A DNA stretch of 64,000 nt, taken from positions 2,712,319 to 2,776,318 of the forward strand of contig NZ_LT605203.1 in assembly GCF_900089495.1 (NCBI RefSeq), read 5' to 3'. Positions 1-9,177 of this stretch are shown here, piece by piece (within the stretch, counting starts at the first letter, position 1; each line of letters opens with the position of its first letter). The position numbers were made by a program, and so were the translations under genes. The stretch comes from Thiomonas sp. X19. GTDB taxonomy: Bacteria > Pseudomonadota > Gammaproteobacteria > Burkholderiales > Burkholderiaceae_C. Under the pieces are notes generated by a model. It ran no database searches, had not been told where the DNA came from, and worked only from the letters and a program-made list of their open reading frames with translations.

Positions 1-77
1 GGGCTCACAGGCGGTGCGGTGAGCGGCATGAGCGCAGACGGCGGCGAGGCGGGGAGAACGGGGTTCGGTGAACTCAT
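1..77 (-). CDS. chrA: Chromate transporter ChrA, N-terminal fragment (window edge)
   Basis: Only about 25 codons are inside the window. An ATG on the minus strand at 77 overlaps the stop of chrB in an ATGA arrangement, and the frame stays open to the window edge, which is the usual way chrA follows chrB. The visible residues are a proline/serine-rich leader without a recognisable domain, so the identity rests on position only. If correct, it is the membrane chromate efflux pump that ChrB accompanies. Confidence 0.4.
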   Translation of the reverse strand, partial: MSSPNPVLPASPPSALMPLTAPPVS

Positions 78-1021
78 CGGGGCTCCGTTTGATTGCTCTG
101 CAGCAGCCAGTCGAACACCTTCATCGCTTCGGTCAGCAAGGCGTCGTCGTCGGGCTGGCTGGCGCGCAGACCGGTCAGTAGCGCCTCGACCCCGGGAGCT
201 TCGGCCACCTGCAAACCGCCCATATCCAGCGCATGCACCAGGGTACCCAGGCGCGCGAGCGGAGCTTCGGCGTCCAGGCCGAAGCTCGCCAGCAGGGTTT
301 CGAAAGTGACGCGGGCTCCGACATGGCTGAATGCTGCGCCGTCGAAGTCGAAGCCCAGCCAATCGGGCTGGCAATCGGCAGGAGCAGCCAGCCAGACGAT
401 GCGGGCCTGCGGGTCGATGCGGCGGCGAATCAGCCAGGCCGAGGCCAGACGGTCCACCCAGGGCCGGGCGCGGGTGGCCCAGATGCGGCCCTGGTAGCGC
501 GTCAGGTCGAGGCGGGCGATGGGGCTGGCGGGTGCCGCATGCGGTTCGCCGGGATGGAAATGGCGGATCAGTGCCGCGCGCAAATCTTGCAACCGGGCGC
601 CGACCTGGCGCTGCGCCTCACCGGCGAAATAGTCGACTGCACACAGTTGAGCGAAGCGCCGCTCCAGCGCCTGCAGTCGACGCTGCGCCGTGGCGGCGTC
701 CAAGGTATCCAGGCCGCTTTGCAGGTCGCGCAAGGCCGTTGCCAACACGGCGTAATCGGAGCGACGGTCGAACAAAGCGCGTAAGGCAACGTCCTGCGCC
801 GGATCACGGCCACTGAGATGGAAGATTTCCGCCGTACCCTTGGCGGCCAACACTGCGGCGGCGACTGTCTCCAGCGCCTGCGCATGTTCCGGTGCGTCCG
901 GCAGCAGGTAAACACCATCGCGCAAGGTGGCGCAACCCAGCGCTTTGAGTTCGCGCCACACCCGCATGCGACCGGTGCCCGCCTTGGCGGGCAGGCTGAG
1001 GAAAAGGGCGAGCCAGGTCAT
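74..1021 (-). CDS. chrB: Chromate resistance protein ChrB
   Basis: A 315-residue protein with the two-part ChrB layout. The N-terminal half opens with WLALFLSLPAK followed by the RMRVWRELKALG and LRDGVYLLP motifs of the ChrB N-terminal domain. The C-terminal half (about 175-315) carries WATRARPWVDRLASAWLI and the LGTLVHALDMGG stretch of the ChrB C-terminal domain. In known systems ChrB is a chromate-responsive regulator or accessory factor for the efflux pump ChrA, and a chrA-like start overlaps its stop here. The frame extends 11 codons upstream to 1054, but that region is overlapped by a perfect inverted repeat (1051-1067), so the start at 1021, directly before the conserved motif, is preferred. 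Confidence 0.88.
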   Translation of the reverse strand: MTWLALFLSLPAKAGTGRMRVWRELKALGCATLRDGVYLLPDAPEHAQALETVAAAVLAAKGTAEIFHLSGRDPAQDVALRALFDRRSDYAVLATALRDLQSGLDTLDAATAQRRLQALERRFAQLCAVDYFAGEAQRQVGARLQDLRAALIRHFHPGEPHAAPASPIARLDLTRYQGRIWATRARPWVDRLASAWLIRRRIDPQARIVWLAAPADCQPDWLGFDFDGAAFSHVGARVTFETLLASFGLDAEAPLARLGTLVHALDMGGLQVAEAPGVEALLTGLRASQPDDDALLTEAMKVFDWLLQSNQTEPR

Positions 1022-1050
1022 GGTGTGCGCGGAATGGGGAAGCGAAAGCG

Positions 1051-1093
1051 ACAAACACGACGTTTGTAATAGTTAATACTATAACGCTATAGT
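1051..1093. promoter_or_regulatory. Paired inverted repeats upstream of chrB (candidate operator)
   Basis: Two perfect inverted repeats lie side by side in an AT-rich patch. ACAAAC/GTTTGT with a 5-base spacer spans 1051-1067, and ACTATA/TATAGT with a 4-base spacer spans 1078-1093. They sit between divergent chrB and the plus-strand gene at 1143, where an autoregulatory or chromate-responsive site would be expected. Assignment to ChrB is inference. Confidence 0.45.
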
Positions 1094-1142
1094 TGAAACA
1101 TCCATCGGATTTCCTCGCTCCTCGTCGTTGATCGGAACACTC

Positions 1143-2315
1143 ATGCAGCCCATCACCCGCTTTCTGCTTTTGCTGGTCGCGCTGCTATTGCCGAACCTTG
1201 CTAGCGGCCGCGGCAGCCTGCCCGACACCATGCAGCGCATGGCCGAAATCGTGCTGCCGGGCGCGGCGGGCCGCTTCGACTACATGGGGCTGGATGCGGC
1301 CAAGGACCGCCTATTCATCAACCAAATGGGCGCTGGACGCACCCTGGTGTTCGACCTGCGACAGCAGCGCCTGATCGGTCAGATTGTCGGCCTGGCTGCG
1401 CCCACCGGCATCACTCTCGCTCCGGGACTGCACCTGGCGTTCATCAGCGATCCCGGCGCTGGACTGGATCGGGTCTGGGGCGACGGCAGCGTAGTGGCGG
1501 TCAGCCTGCGCACCTTGGCAGTGGTGCAACGGTTTGCTGCGGGCGGCTTTCCCGACGGCAGCGCCTGGGTGCCGGCCTTGGGTCGATTGTTCGTTTCGAA
1601 TGAGCGCGGCGGCGTGGAAACCGTCATCGGCGGTGATGCGCCCCTGCGGGTGGAACAAACCCTCAAACTTGGCGGCGAGGCAGGCAACAGCGCGTTCGAC
1701 GCGGCCTCAAACCGGGTGCTGGTGAATGTGCAGTCCCGCGGCCAAATCGTCGCCATCGACCCCGAAACGATGGAGATTGAGGGCCGAGTCACCCTGCCCG
1801 CGACCTGCCAGCACAACCACGGCCTGCTGGTGGACGACGCTGACCATCTGGCCTTCGTCGCCTGCGATGGCAACGCCCGATTGTTGACCCTCAGCTTGCC
1901 CAGCCTGCGCCCGGTACAACTCAACCGCCTCGGCCGCGACCCCGACGTGCTGGCGCTTGATACGCGGCGTCAGCGTCTGTGGGTTGCCAGCGAAAGCGGG
2001 GTGGTGAGCGTGTTCAGCATCGCTGCCGGCAAGCTGCGGACGCTGTGGCGCGGTTTCGTTGGGCCTGATGCGCATAGCGTGGCCATCGACCCGACCACAG
2101 GCTGGGCCTGGTTCCCGCTGGCCGATGTGGACGGCAGGCCAGTGCTGCGCGCCATGCGGCTGACGCCGAACTGCACTGCGCCCCGACATGGCCCTTCTAC
2201 CTGCTCTCAAACTCCAGTCAAATGTAGTAGTGTCCGGTTAAATCTCGAACAGATTCAATTGGTTAGCGATCGAGACCAGTTCGGGTTGGGTGCGATCGGG
2301 CTGCAAGGCGCATGA
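1143..2315 (+). CDS. Periplasmic YncE-like beta-propeller protein, C-terminus altered by IS insertion
   Basis: The protein starts with a signal peptide (MQPITRFLLLLVALLLP...ASG) and continues as repeated blades of the type seen in YncE/SMP-30-like propellers (for example RLFVSNERGGV, ILVNVQSRGQ-like and RLWVASESGVVSVF segments). Such proteins are periplasmic and often sit with metal-related genes, but the substrate is unknown. The IS4-family element starts at 2225. Without it the frame would read AAA-TGA across the junction and end after 360 residues. With the IS the stop is lost and the frame runs about 30 codons into the element, giving 390 residues. The propeller itself is complete, so function may survive. 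The ATG at 1143 is preferred over an upstream TTG because it begins the signal peptide. Confidence 0.7.
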   Translation: MQPITRFLLLLVALLLPNLASGRGSLPDTMQRMAEIVLPGAAGRFDYMGLDAAKDRLFINQMGAGRTLVFDLRQQRLIGQIVGLAAPTGITLAPGLHLAFISDPGAGLDRVWGDGSVVAVSLRTLAVVQRFAAGGFPDGSAWVPALGRLFVSNERGGVETVIGGDAPLRVEQTLKLGGEAGNSAFDAASNRVLVNVQSRGQIVAIDPETMEIEGRVTLPATCQHNHGLLVDDADHLAFVACDGNARLLTLSLPSLRPVQLNRLGRDPDVLALDTRRQRLWVASESGVVSVFSIAAGKLRTLWRGFVGPDAHSVAIDPTTGWAWFPLADVDGRPVLRAMRLTPNCTAPRHGPSTCSQTPVKCSSVRLNLEQIQLVSDRDQFGLGAIGLQGA

Positions 2316-3549
2316 AAGCTGGGTTTTCTCGAAAACCGAGACCGACAGAATCTGTAGACATGTGTAGAGCGAGGCATCGAGGTGAAGCTCCTGTTTGATG
2401 ATGGCAATCAGCACGTAGGTGGCGATGGCACACCAGATTTGCGTTTTCACCGCGTTCTCGCTGGTGCCCAGAAAACGCTTGATCCGCAGATGCTGCTTGA
2501 TCCATTTGAAGAAGAGTTCGACCTGCCAGCGGCTCTTGTAGAGTGCGGCGATCGTCAAGGCTGGCAGGCTCGTGTTGTTCGTCAGGAAGATCAGCGTCCT
2601 GCCCGATTCGGGGTCTTTGAAACGAATGCGGCGCAGATGCTCGGGATAGTCCCGGCTGGCGTAAAAGCCGTTGAAGCGGATGCTCTGATCGCAGATCACC
2701 CCCGTGCTGCGGTCGGTGGCAGCCGAGTACACCCGCCGCGCGTCCATGCCCTTCTTGGCTCGCGTGATGAAGAAGGCGCCGGCCTGATGCAGTGCATACA
2801 GCCGCGCGAAATCCACGTAGCCCCGGTCCATCACGTAGAACGCTCCAGCCTCCACGGGCAGGACGTCGAGCACGTTGACATCGTGCAGTTTGCCGTCGCT
2901 GATGTGAATGAAGGCGGGAATCGCCCCACGCAAGTCCAAGAGCGTGTGCAGCTTGATGGCGGCCTTGGTGGAGCGAAATGGTGCCCAGTCGAACAAGCTC
3001 AGGCACAGATCGATGGTGGTGGAGTCCAGCGCGTAGACCGTGGCGTCGAGCCCCAGGTCCGAAGGCTCCTGCGCATACAGCGCCCGTGCCCGGGCGATCA
3101 ACCGCTGCGCCAGCGCGTGATAGATGCGCCAATCGCGCTGAGTCAACGCATCGGACAGCGTGGAGCGCGCAGGCACAGCTTTGATCCCCATGTGGAACAG
3201 CTTGGTCTGGTTGGCCGCCAGACACGCCTCGATGTCGCGCAGCGATTCGCGCCAGGTGAGTTGCGCGAACGCCAGGACGCGAAACACATCGGCGCACCCC
3301 AGCGTACGCACACCGGCATCGCCCTGGTGCCGCTCGATGATGCGACCAAACGTCTTCCATGGCACAAACTCCATCACCTGCGCAAACAGCGTCTTGCCGA
3401 TGTTCATGCATCACCTCGGGTCGTGCAAACCCGTCAGCATCGCAAATCGGCAAACCGAAATTCAAATCGTGGACACCCATGAATCGCTCAAAACCCGCGT
3501 CAACATTGGCTCGGCGGCTCGCTGACAGCCAATCAACCGGACACTACTG
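2225..3549 (-). mobile_element. IS4-family insertion sequence (complete)
   Basis: The element is 1325 bp long. Its ends are near-perfect inverted repeats, TAGTAGTGTCCGGTT on the left and CAGTAGTGTCCGGTT read inward from the right. It is flanked on both sides by AGTCAAATG (2216-2224 and 3550-3558), a 9-bp target duplication, so it arrived by transposition and has not rearranged since. It carries one transposase gene filling almost the whole element. Confidence 0.93.
2238..3407 (-). CDS. IS4-family transposase with DUF4372 N-terminal domain
   Basis: 389 residues. The N-terminus (about 1-75, with FAQVMEFVPWKTFGRII) is the DUF4372 domain common in one IS4 subgroup. The DDE core shows the first Asp in YALDSTTIDL, the second in VMDRGYVDF, and the third acidic residue inside the YREK signature, present as YKSRWQVELFFKWIK with exact Y-2-R-3-E-6-K spacing. 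The gene is full length and no frameshift is visible, so the element looks competent. The stop lies only 13 bases from the left terminal repeat. Confidence 0.95.
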   Translation of the reverse strand: MNIGKTLFAQVMEFVPWKTFGRIIERHQGDAGVRTLGCADVFRVLAFAQLTWRESLRDIEACLAANQTKLFHMGIKAVPARSTLSDALTQRDWRIYHALAQRLIARARALYAQEPSDLGLDATVYALDSTTIDLCLSLFDWAPFRSTKAAIKLHTLLDLRGAIPAFIHISDGKLHDVNVLDVLPVEAGAFYVMDRGYVDFARLYALHQAGAFFITRAKKGMDARRVYSAATDRSTGVICDQSIRFNGFYASRDYPEHLRRIRFKDPESGRTLIFLTNNTSLPALTIAALYKSRWQVELFFKWIKQHLRIKRFLGTSENAVKTQIWCAIATYVLIAIIKQELHLDASLYTCLQILSVSVFEKTQLSCALQPDRTQPELVSIANQLNLFEI

Positions 3550-3681
3550 AGTCAAATGAGTTGTTGATTCAACAGGCCCACTGAGCCCAGTATCCGATCG
3601 CATCGCGGCACACAATGCCGAGAGCATTTGATCGTCGGCGACAACAATTTTGCCCGCCTACCACGGCATACTCTTTATTTA

Positions 3682-3703
3682 TATAATAGGAATCGTTATC
3701 ATT
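3682..3703 (+). promoter_or_regulatory. -10 box overlapping a Fur-like operator
   Basis: A perfect TATAAT at 3682-3687 overlaps AATAGGAATCGTTATCATT (3685-3703). Read on the other strand this is AATGATAACGATTCCTATT, close to the Fur pattern of AATGATAA followed by an ATT-rich half. The site is 27 bases before the cupredoxin ATG and so would repress the iron-uptake operon when iron is plentiful. No convincing -35 hexamer is seen at the usual distance. Confidence 0.65.
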
Positions 3704-3729
3704 CGCTGAATTGCTGCGGAGTTCTTCCC

Positions 3730-4065
3730 ATGAGACATGTCCTATTTTTCACTGCACCGATGCTGCTGGCTCTGGCCGCCAGCACGGCGGTCGCCAGCGA
3801 TCTGCCGGAATACAAACTGGTCATCAAGAATCACATCTATCAACCCAGCGAACTCAAGGTGCTAGCCAGCGTCAAGTTCAAGCTCATCGTGCACAACGAG
3901 GACGCCACCCCGGAAGAGTTCGAGAGTACGGACTTGAATCGCGAGAAGATCGTGCTGCCGAACAGCAGTTCCCTCGTTTACCTCGGGCCGTTACGTGCCG
4001 GTCGCTACAAGTTTTTCGGTGACTTCCATCAAAACACGGCTCAAGGCCGGCTGATCGTGGAGTGA
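3730..4065 (+). CDS. Periplasmic cupredoxin-fold protein of an FTR1 iron-uptake operon
   Basis: 111 residues with a Sec signal peptide (1-23, cleavage near AVAS-DLPEY) followed by one cupredoxin-fold domain. The C-terminal loop reads FFGDFHQNTAQG. The position where type 1 copper proteins have cysteine (F-x-C-x-x-H) is glycine, so this is unlikely to be a blue-copper protein. It resembles the small cupredoxins (FtrB/EfeO-like) that hand iron to FTR1 permeases. A GCGGAG ribosome site precedes the chosen ATG. The stop is 4 bases before the permease start, so the two genes are one operon under the Fur-like box at 3685. Confidence 0.75.
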   Translation: MRHVLFFTAPMLLALAASTAVASDLPEYKLVIKNHIYQPSELKVLASVKFKLIVHNEDATPEEFESTDLNREKIVLPNSSSLVYLGPLRAGRYKFFGDFHQNTAQGRLIVE

Positions 4066-4069
4066 CGTG

Positions 4070-4933
4070 ATGCTTGGTGTTGCCTTGTTGGTATTTCGTG
4101 AAGTGATGGAGGCGGCGCTGATCGTCTCCATTGTCTGTGCCGCCACACGCGACGTTGCGCGTCGCGGATGGTTCGTGACCGCAGGCATTGGGCTAGGTGT
4201 AGCTGGCGCACTCCTGGTGGCCATGGGGGCTGACCTCATCGCTCGATTTGCCAGCGGTTCCGGCCAGGAAATCTTCAACGCCTGCGTGCTGCTGTCCGCC
4301 GTTGTGATGATCGGCTGGCACGTCGTATGGATGTCCAAACACGGTCGTGAGTCGGCCCAGCACATGGATGCGATCGGCAGTGCCGTCAGGGCGGGCTCCA
4401 GTTCGCTGACGCTGCTGCTGGCGGTGGTGGCGATCGCGGTTCTGCGCGAAGGCTCCGAGGTCGTGTTGTTCATTTATGGCATGGCCATCGGTGGAATCGG
4501 CGCGGCGGGGTTGACCGGCGGGATCGCGCTGGGTGTCGGCAGCGGTGCACTGCTCGGTTTCGCGCTGTATTTCGGTCTGCTGCGCATTCCGATGAAGCAT
4601 TTCTTCAAGGTCACCAACTGGATGTTGGTGTTGTTGGCGTCGGGACTGGCTTCCACTGCCGCGCGCTTCCTGGTCCAGGGCAATCTGCTGCCGTCCTGGG
4701 GGACTCAAGTGTGGGATACCTCCTGGTTGCTGTCGAACGGCTCGCTGGCAGGCCAGACGTTGGGCATCCTCATTGGTTACGACGCCAGCCCAGCAGGGAT
4801 TCAGCTTGTCTTCTACGCGACCACGTTGCTGCTGCTGGTCGTCAGCATGCGGCGGCTGGGCCGAGCATCGCCGTCACCCTCGCCACGCATACGCTCGCAG
4901 CTTCCGGACCCAACGACCGAGTCGCTGCGCTAG
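4070..4933 (+). CDS. FTR1-family high-affinity iron permease
   Basis: 287 residues with about seven hydrophobic segments. The two family-defining R-E-x-x-E iron-binding motifs are present: REVME at residues 10-14 in the first helix and REGSE at 126-130 in the fourth. The protein imports iron across the inner membrane, usually as Fe(III) after oxidation by periplasmic partners. It follows the cupredoxin gene by four bases. A GTG three bases upstream (4067) is an equally possible start. The 30-residue C-terminus is polar and serine/proline-rich, outside the family core. Confidence 0.88.
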   Translation: MLGVALLVFREVMEAALIVSIVCAATRDVARRGWFVTAGIGLGVAGALLVAMGADLIARFASGSGQEIFNACVLLSAVVMIGWHVVWMSKHGRESAQHMDAIGSAVRAGSSSLTLLLAVVAIAVLREGSEVVLFIYGMAIGGIGAAGLTGGIALGVGSGALLGFALYFGLLRIPMKHFFKVTNWMLVLLASGLASTAARFLVQGNLLPSWGTQVWDTSWLLSNGSLAGQTLGILIGYDASPAGIQLVFYATTLLLLVVSMRRLGRASPSPSPRIRSQLPDPTTESLR

Positions 4934-5024
4934 CTCGATCCCCCTTTGCTGCTCGCTCGTATCCGCGGCATGCTGCCGCCGGTCGGGAACGTGCGTCTTG
5001 AACCATCACCACAGGAGCCATCCC

Positions 5025-5798
5025 GTGTATCCATCGTTCCCTCGAAAACCTTCGGCCCTTCGTGTTCACGACGGCATCCAGCGTTCATGCGCCATCGGTC
5101 TGGGAGCGATCCTTCTGCTCGTCACCGCAGCGGCCCAAGCGGACGACTTTGTCGTCTACTCGCCGCACGTCCTCGCCACCCAGTCGGAGATCGAGCTACG
5201 CGGTTATGGGTATGGCGATCCACGTGCCGATTTCAACGGCGGCCAGGCTGCCGAACTCTCGGTTTCCCATGCGTTCACCGATTGGTGGAAACCGGAACTC
5301 TATCTCACGAGATATCAGCGGGAACCGGGAGGTGCCGGGCGACTGCTTGGCTACGAGTTCGAGAACACCTTTCAGTTGACGCAGCCGGGCGAGTCGTGGG
5401 CCGATTTCGGTTTTCTGGCCGCGTACGAACACCAGGTTGTCACCGGTAAGCCTGATGCCGTCGAGTTTGGGCCGCTGGTCGAAAAGACGATGGGGCGGTT
5501 CACCCACAGGTTGAATTTGATCTGGGAGAAACAGGTGGGCGCGGGCGCCAGTGGCACATACATGTTTCGTTACAGCTACTCGGGCACCTATGCGGTCTCC
5601 GCAGCCTTGCGTCCCGGCATTGAAGCTTATGGGCGGCCCGGTGATCGTGCGTATCAGGCAGGCCCAATTGTTGCCGGTGAATGGCATGTCCCGGGCACGA
5701 CCAGCAACCTCGAATACCGTTTCGGGGTGGTGCTCGGCATCAATGCGGCGGCACCTCGGCGGACGTGGCTGGCCCAGGTGGCGTACGAGTTCTTCTGA
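5025..5798 (+). CDS. Uncharacterised outer-membrane-like protein linked to FTR1
   Basis: 257 residues. A GTG start at 5025 is chosen because AGGAG lies 8 bases upstream and a long signal peptide (hydrophobic GLGAILLLVTAAAQA) begins there. The mature part alternates polar and hydrophobic residues with many aromatic residues and Gly turns (LYLTRYQREPG, YMFRYSYSG), and ends in AYEFF, the terminal phenylalanine of outer-membrane beta-barrels. It follows the permease by about 90 bases in the same direction. I do not recognise a characterised family. A role in moving or sensing the metal at the outer membrane is inferred from context. Confidence 0.6.
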   Translation: MYPSFPRKPSALRVHDGIQRSCAIGLGAILLLVTAAAQADDFVVYSPHVLATQSEIELRGYGYGDPRADFNGGQAAELSVSHAFTDWWKPELYLTRYQREPGGAGRLLGYEFENTFQLTQPGESWADFGFLAAYEHQVVTGKPDAVEFGPLVEKTMGRFTHRLNLIWEKQVGAGASGTYMFRYSYSGTYAVSAALRPGIEAYGRPGDRAYQAGPIVAGEWHVPGTTSNLEYRFGVVLGINAAAPRRTWLAQVAYEFF

Positions 5799-5927
5799 TC
5801 AATCGTGAACGCATCCCAAAGCCTATGACGTTTGCGAGGATGCTCCAGCCGCCGCGAGCAACCCTCAACAAAAATCCAGGAACCCAACGGTGTTTGGGAC
5901 TTGAGCCGCCGATGTCGTCTTGACAGG

Positions 5928-8900
5928 TCAGGACGTTGGAATCAGACGGCCCTGCCCACGGAGCAAAGCCGCAAATTCATCCGCAGGCACGGGCCGGCTG
6001 CAGAAATAGCCTTGGTAGGTGTCACAACCATGGGACCGCAGAAATTCCAACTGCTCTGCGGTTTCCACGCCCTCGGCCACAACACGCAACCCCAACTCCC
6101 TTGCCAGCAAGAGCACAGCCTTGGTGATGGCGATATCTTCAGCGTCATTCGGCAAATCTTTGATGAAGGCGCGATCGATTTTGAGGGCGGAGACTGGCAG
6201 GCGTTTCAGGTAGGCCAGTGACGAGTAGCCCGTCCCGAAGTCATCGATCGCCGTATCCACGCCCCTTGCCCTCAATTCGGCGATCAGTGCCGCAACCCGT
6301 TCGGGTTCGTGCATCAGGACACTCTCGGTGATTTCGAGTTCCAGCATGCGGGGATCCAGCGCGTGCGTGTCGAGGACGTTTTGGACGACGGCAAGCAGAT
6401 GATCGCTTTGCAATTGCGCCACGGCACAATTCACCGCAACGGGAACAATCGTGATTCCAGATCGCCGCCAATGCGCTTGCTGCGCGCACACGGTGTTAAG
6501 CATCCATGTGCCCACTGGAACGATCAGCCCGGTGTCCTCGAGAATCGGGATGAACTCGGCTGGCGCCACAAGGCCTTGCTTCGGGCGCTGCCACCGCAGT
6601 AGAGCCTCCGCACCGACGATCCGGCCAGTGGCGACGTCGACCTTCGGCTGGTAATAGGGTACGAATTCTGTCGCATCCAGCGCCTTGCGCAGGGCCCCCT
6701 CCATCTCGAACATCTGACGCTGGCGCGCATACAAACCTTGTTGATACAGACTCCATTGCCCGACTCCCTTCTTCTTGGATTCGTGCATCGCGATGTCTGC
6801 GCGGCTGAACAGCGCACTGACATCGTCGCCGTCGGCGGGGTAGCGAACGATGCCCATGCTGGCGCTGACGTGGATCTGTTGCGTCCCCAACAGCAGCGGG
6901 GCCTTGAGCGCTTGGCGCAATTGCTCCGCGCGCTCGGTGACGGCCTGCGTATTGAGCATGTGCTCCGAGACTATGGCGAACTCGTCGTCGCCGACATGCC
7001 CCAGCGTCTCGGTTCCACGCAGGCTTGAACGCAATCGCGCCGCTACTTGAACCAGAACCTGGTCTCCGACCGTATGCCCCAAGGTGTCGTTGATGGCCTT
7101 GAAACGGTTGATTTCGAGGAAGAACAACGCCATTTCTTCCCCGTTTCGGCGAGCCCTGGCCATCGCGTGTTCCGTGTACTCCAGGAGTTTGTTGCGGTTG
7201 GGCAGTTCGGTCAAAGGGTCGTGATAGGCCAGCCACTGCGCATGTGCGTGCGCGGTCCGGATTTCTGTCAGGTCGCACGACATGGCCACCGCCCCCAGGA
7301 AGGTCTGCTGCGCATCGTGCAAGGGGTAGCTGGAGATCTGGATCTGCCGTAACTCGCCTGTCCCGCTGTACGCCAGGAATTCAGCTCCAGCAACAACCTC
7401 ACCCCGAAAGGCTCGCGACAGTGGCCGCCCCGCGAACGGTACAGGGCGTCGATCCAGATGGAGCAGCGCGTGGTCGCGGGCCCACTCGTCAAGGTCCATC
7501 GGACGCGCGGCGTGTTCATGTTGGCAATCAATGAGTGCGTTTGTATATTGAATGTGGCCGTGCTCATCGCAAGCCACCACGCCGTCGGTCATGTTGTCCA
7601 GTACCGCTTGCAAGAAGGTATGGTCGCGGCGCAAGACATCGGCCTTGGCCAGGAGTTCACTGACGTCCTGCACGAACACAATGGCCATGTGAATGGCCCT
7701 GTGCTCGTCATGAATTGGGGCGACATGCAGGCGTACCCAGACATGGTCGCCGGACTTGCAGCGATAGCGGCGCTGCGCACAGTAGGCACCGCTTAAATCC
7801 GCAAAGATATCGGCCACACTCGAGGTGGCTTGCTTCAGATCCTCTGGATGAAGCAGGTCCAAGACACTGGGCAGTCGGCGCAACTCCTCCTCGGAGAAGC
7901 CCAGCATGTCGACCAAGGCGCCATTGGCTTCCTGGATGCGTCCGTCCCAACCAAAGGTCGCCATGCCCATGCCGGAATAGTCCAGACCGATGCGCACGCG
8001 CTGTTGGCTGTCATGCAGCCGGCGCACCATCGGACGCAGTTGCCAGCGCAGGAGTGCCAGCCCCACCAGCAACAAGGCAGGGAGCAGCAAGAGCACCACG
8101 CGGGAGGTCGTGATCAAGGAGCCAAACAATGCCCTTGCGGATATCTGACTGACCATGCCCAGTCCGGTGCTGGCCACCGGGGCGTAGGCCACGATCATCG
8201 CGTCCTCGTTCCCGTTTTGATGCCGGGTCGGGCGGATCACCACCCCGTGTTCGGCGTGCAAGGCCAGGAACTCGGGAGCGTCTGTTTGTCGTTGGGGCTC
8301 AGTCATAAACTGTGGATGCTCATTCGCATGGCCCGGCGAACACAAAGCTCCGCCCTGTTGCCGGGCGCAGACCACAACCGTATGCCCTGGATCCCTCTCA
8401 TGGAGCGCGAGTTCGGAAAAATAATCGGACTGCAAGGGCAATACCGCTTCAAGACTTCCCAAAACACGCCCGTCCTTGCGGATCGGCATGTGGACGCGAA
8501 GGATGAACTGCAAGCTATGCGGGTCGCGCAGCAGCCATGCCTGGCCCGGATACGGCCACTGCACGGGCAACCCGGCATCGCTTGCCGTGAAACGCCCCAT
8601 CTGATACACAATCTGCCCTTGGAGATTGCGCAGGACAAGCCATTCAGGGGCAATTTGCTGAGCGCGATCTTCCACGGCGTCCTCAAGCCCACTGTGTTGT
8701 GAGTCGATGCCCGACGAAGCATCCAGAAAGCTCAAGACGCGCTGATTTGCGGCTAACGCGGCGACGTCCTGACCGCGATTGCGTATCTCTCGGTTCAGTG
8801 TGAGCGCAAGCCGGTCATTGTCGTGTTGCAAACGTGTTCTCAGGACGTGCTGGGCGTGCCTTCCCATGAGGGTTGTCGCCAGCAATCCAGCGCCCCCCCC

Positions 8901-9177
8901 CTGCAAACACCAGCGCCAGTCCTGCTGCGACCAGGATTTTGCGATCCATGCGTTCCCGCAGAAGCCGGCGCAGCCAAGCGAATCTGCTGAAGAGCGCCAT
9001 CACGATGCCTGCGAAGACAAGGAATACAACCGGATGTGGCAGGAGTTCCTGAGTACGAATGAGGCCGACTTGGTACTCGGGAAGTCTGAGCAGCGCCACT
9101 GGCACCGCAAGTGCAGCGATGAGCAAAATACTGATATCGAGATACCTGTCGAGGTTGATGTTCAACTTGCCTTGCAT
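5928..9177 (-). CDS. Membrane GGDEF/EAL c-di-GMP protein split by a poly-G frameshift
   Basis: Two frames together make one protein. The first (from ATG 9177) gives about 95 residues with two or three membrane helices (ILLIAALAVPVALL, VVFLVFAGIVMALF, ILVAAGLALVFAGGG) and stops at 8815. The second continues from the tract of nine G at 8893-8901 to 5928. With eight G the frames join as VFAGGG-AGLLATT, giving about 1082 residues: membrane domain, extracytoplasmic sensor, another helix (VVLLLLPALLLVGLALL), two PAS domains, GGDEF, EAL. The GGDEF domain is degenerate (GDDEF, with FLEINRFK for the metal site), while the EAL domain keeps EALLRW, VNC, ITES, IDDFG, LKIDR and AEGVET. This suggests a c-di-GMP phosphodiesterase. 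The start overlaps the upstream cyclase gene by 16 bases. Confidence 0.8.
8893..8901 (-). repeat. Nine-G homopolymer inside the GGDEF/EAL gene
   Basis: Nine consecutive C on the plus strand (G on the coding strand) mark the exact point where the reading frame breaks. Eight or eleven would restore a full-length protein; nine or ten would not. Such a tract is typical of slipped-strand phase variation but also of sequencing error. Confidence 0.85.

Noticed and set aside
2263-3480. A 405-codon frame on the minus strand of the first IS and a 366-codon frame on its plus strand
   Set aside because: They are shadows of the clear IS4 transposase, which has all catalytic motifs in its own frame.
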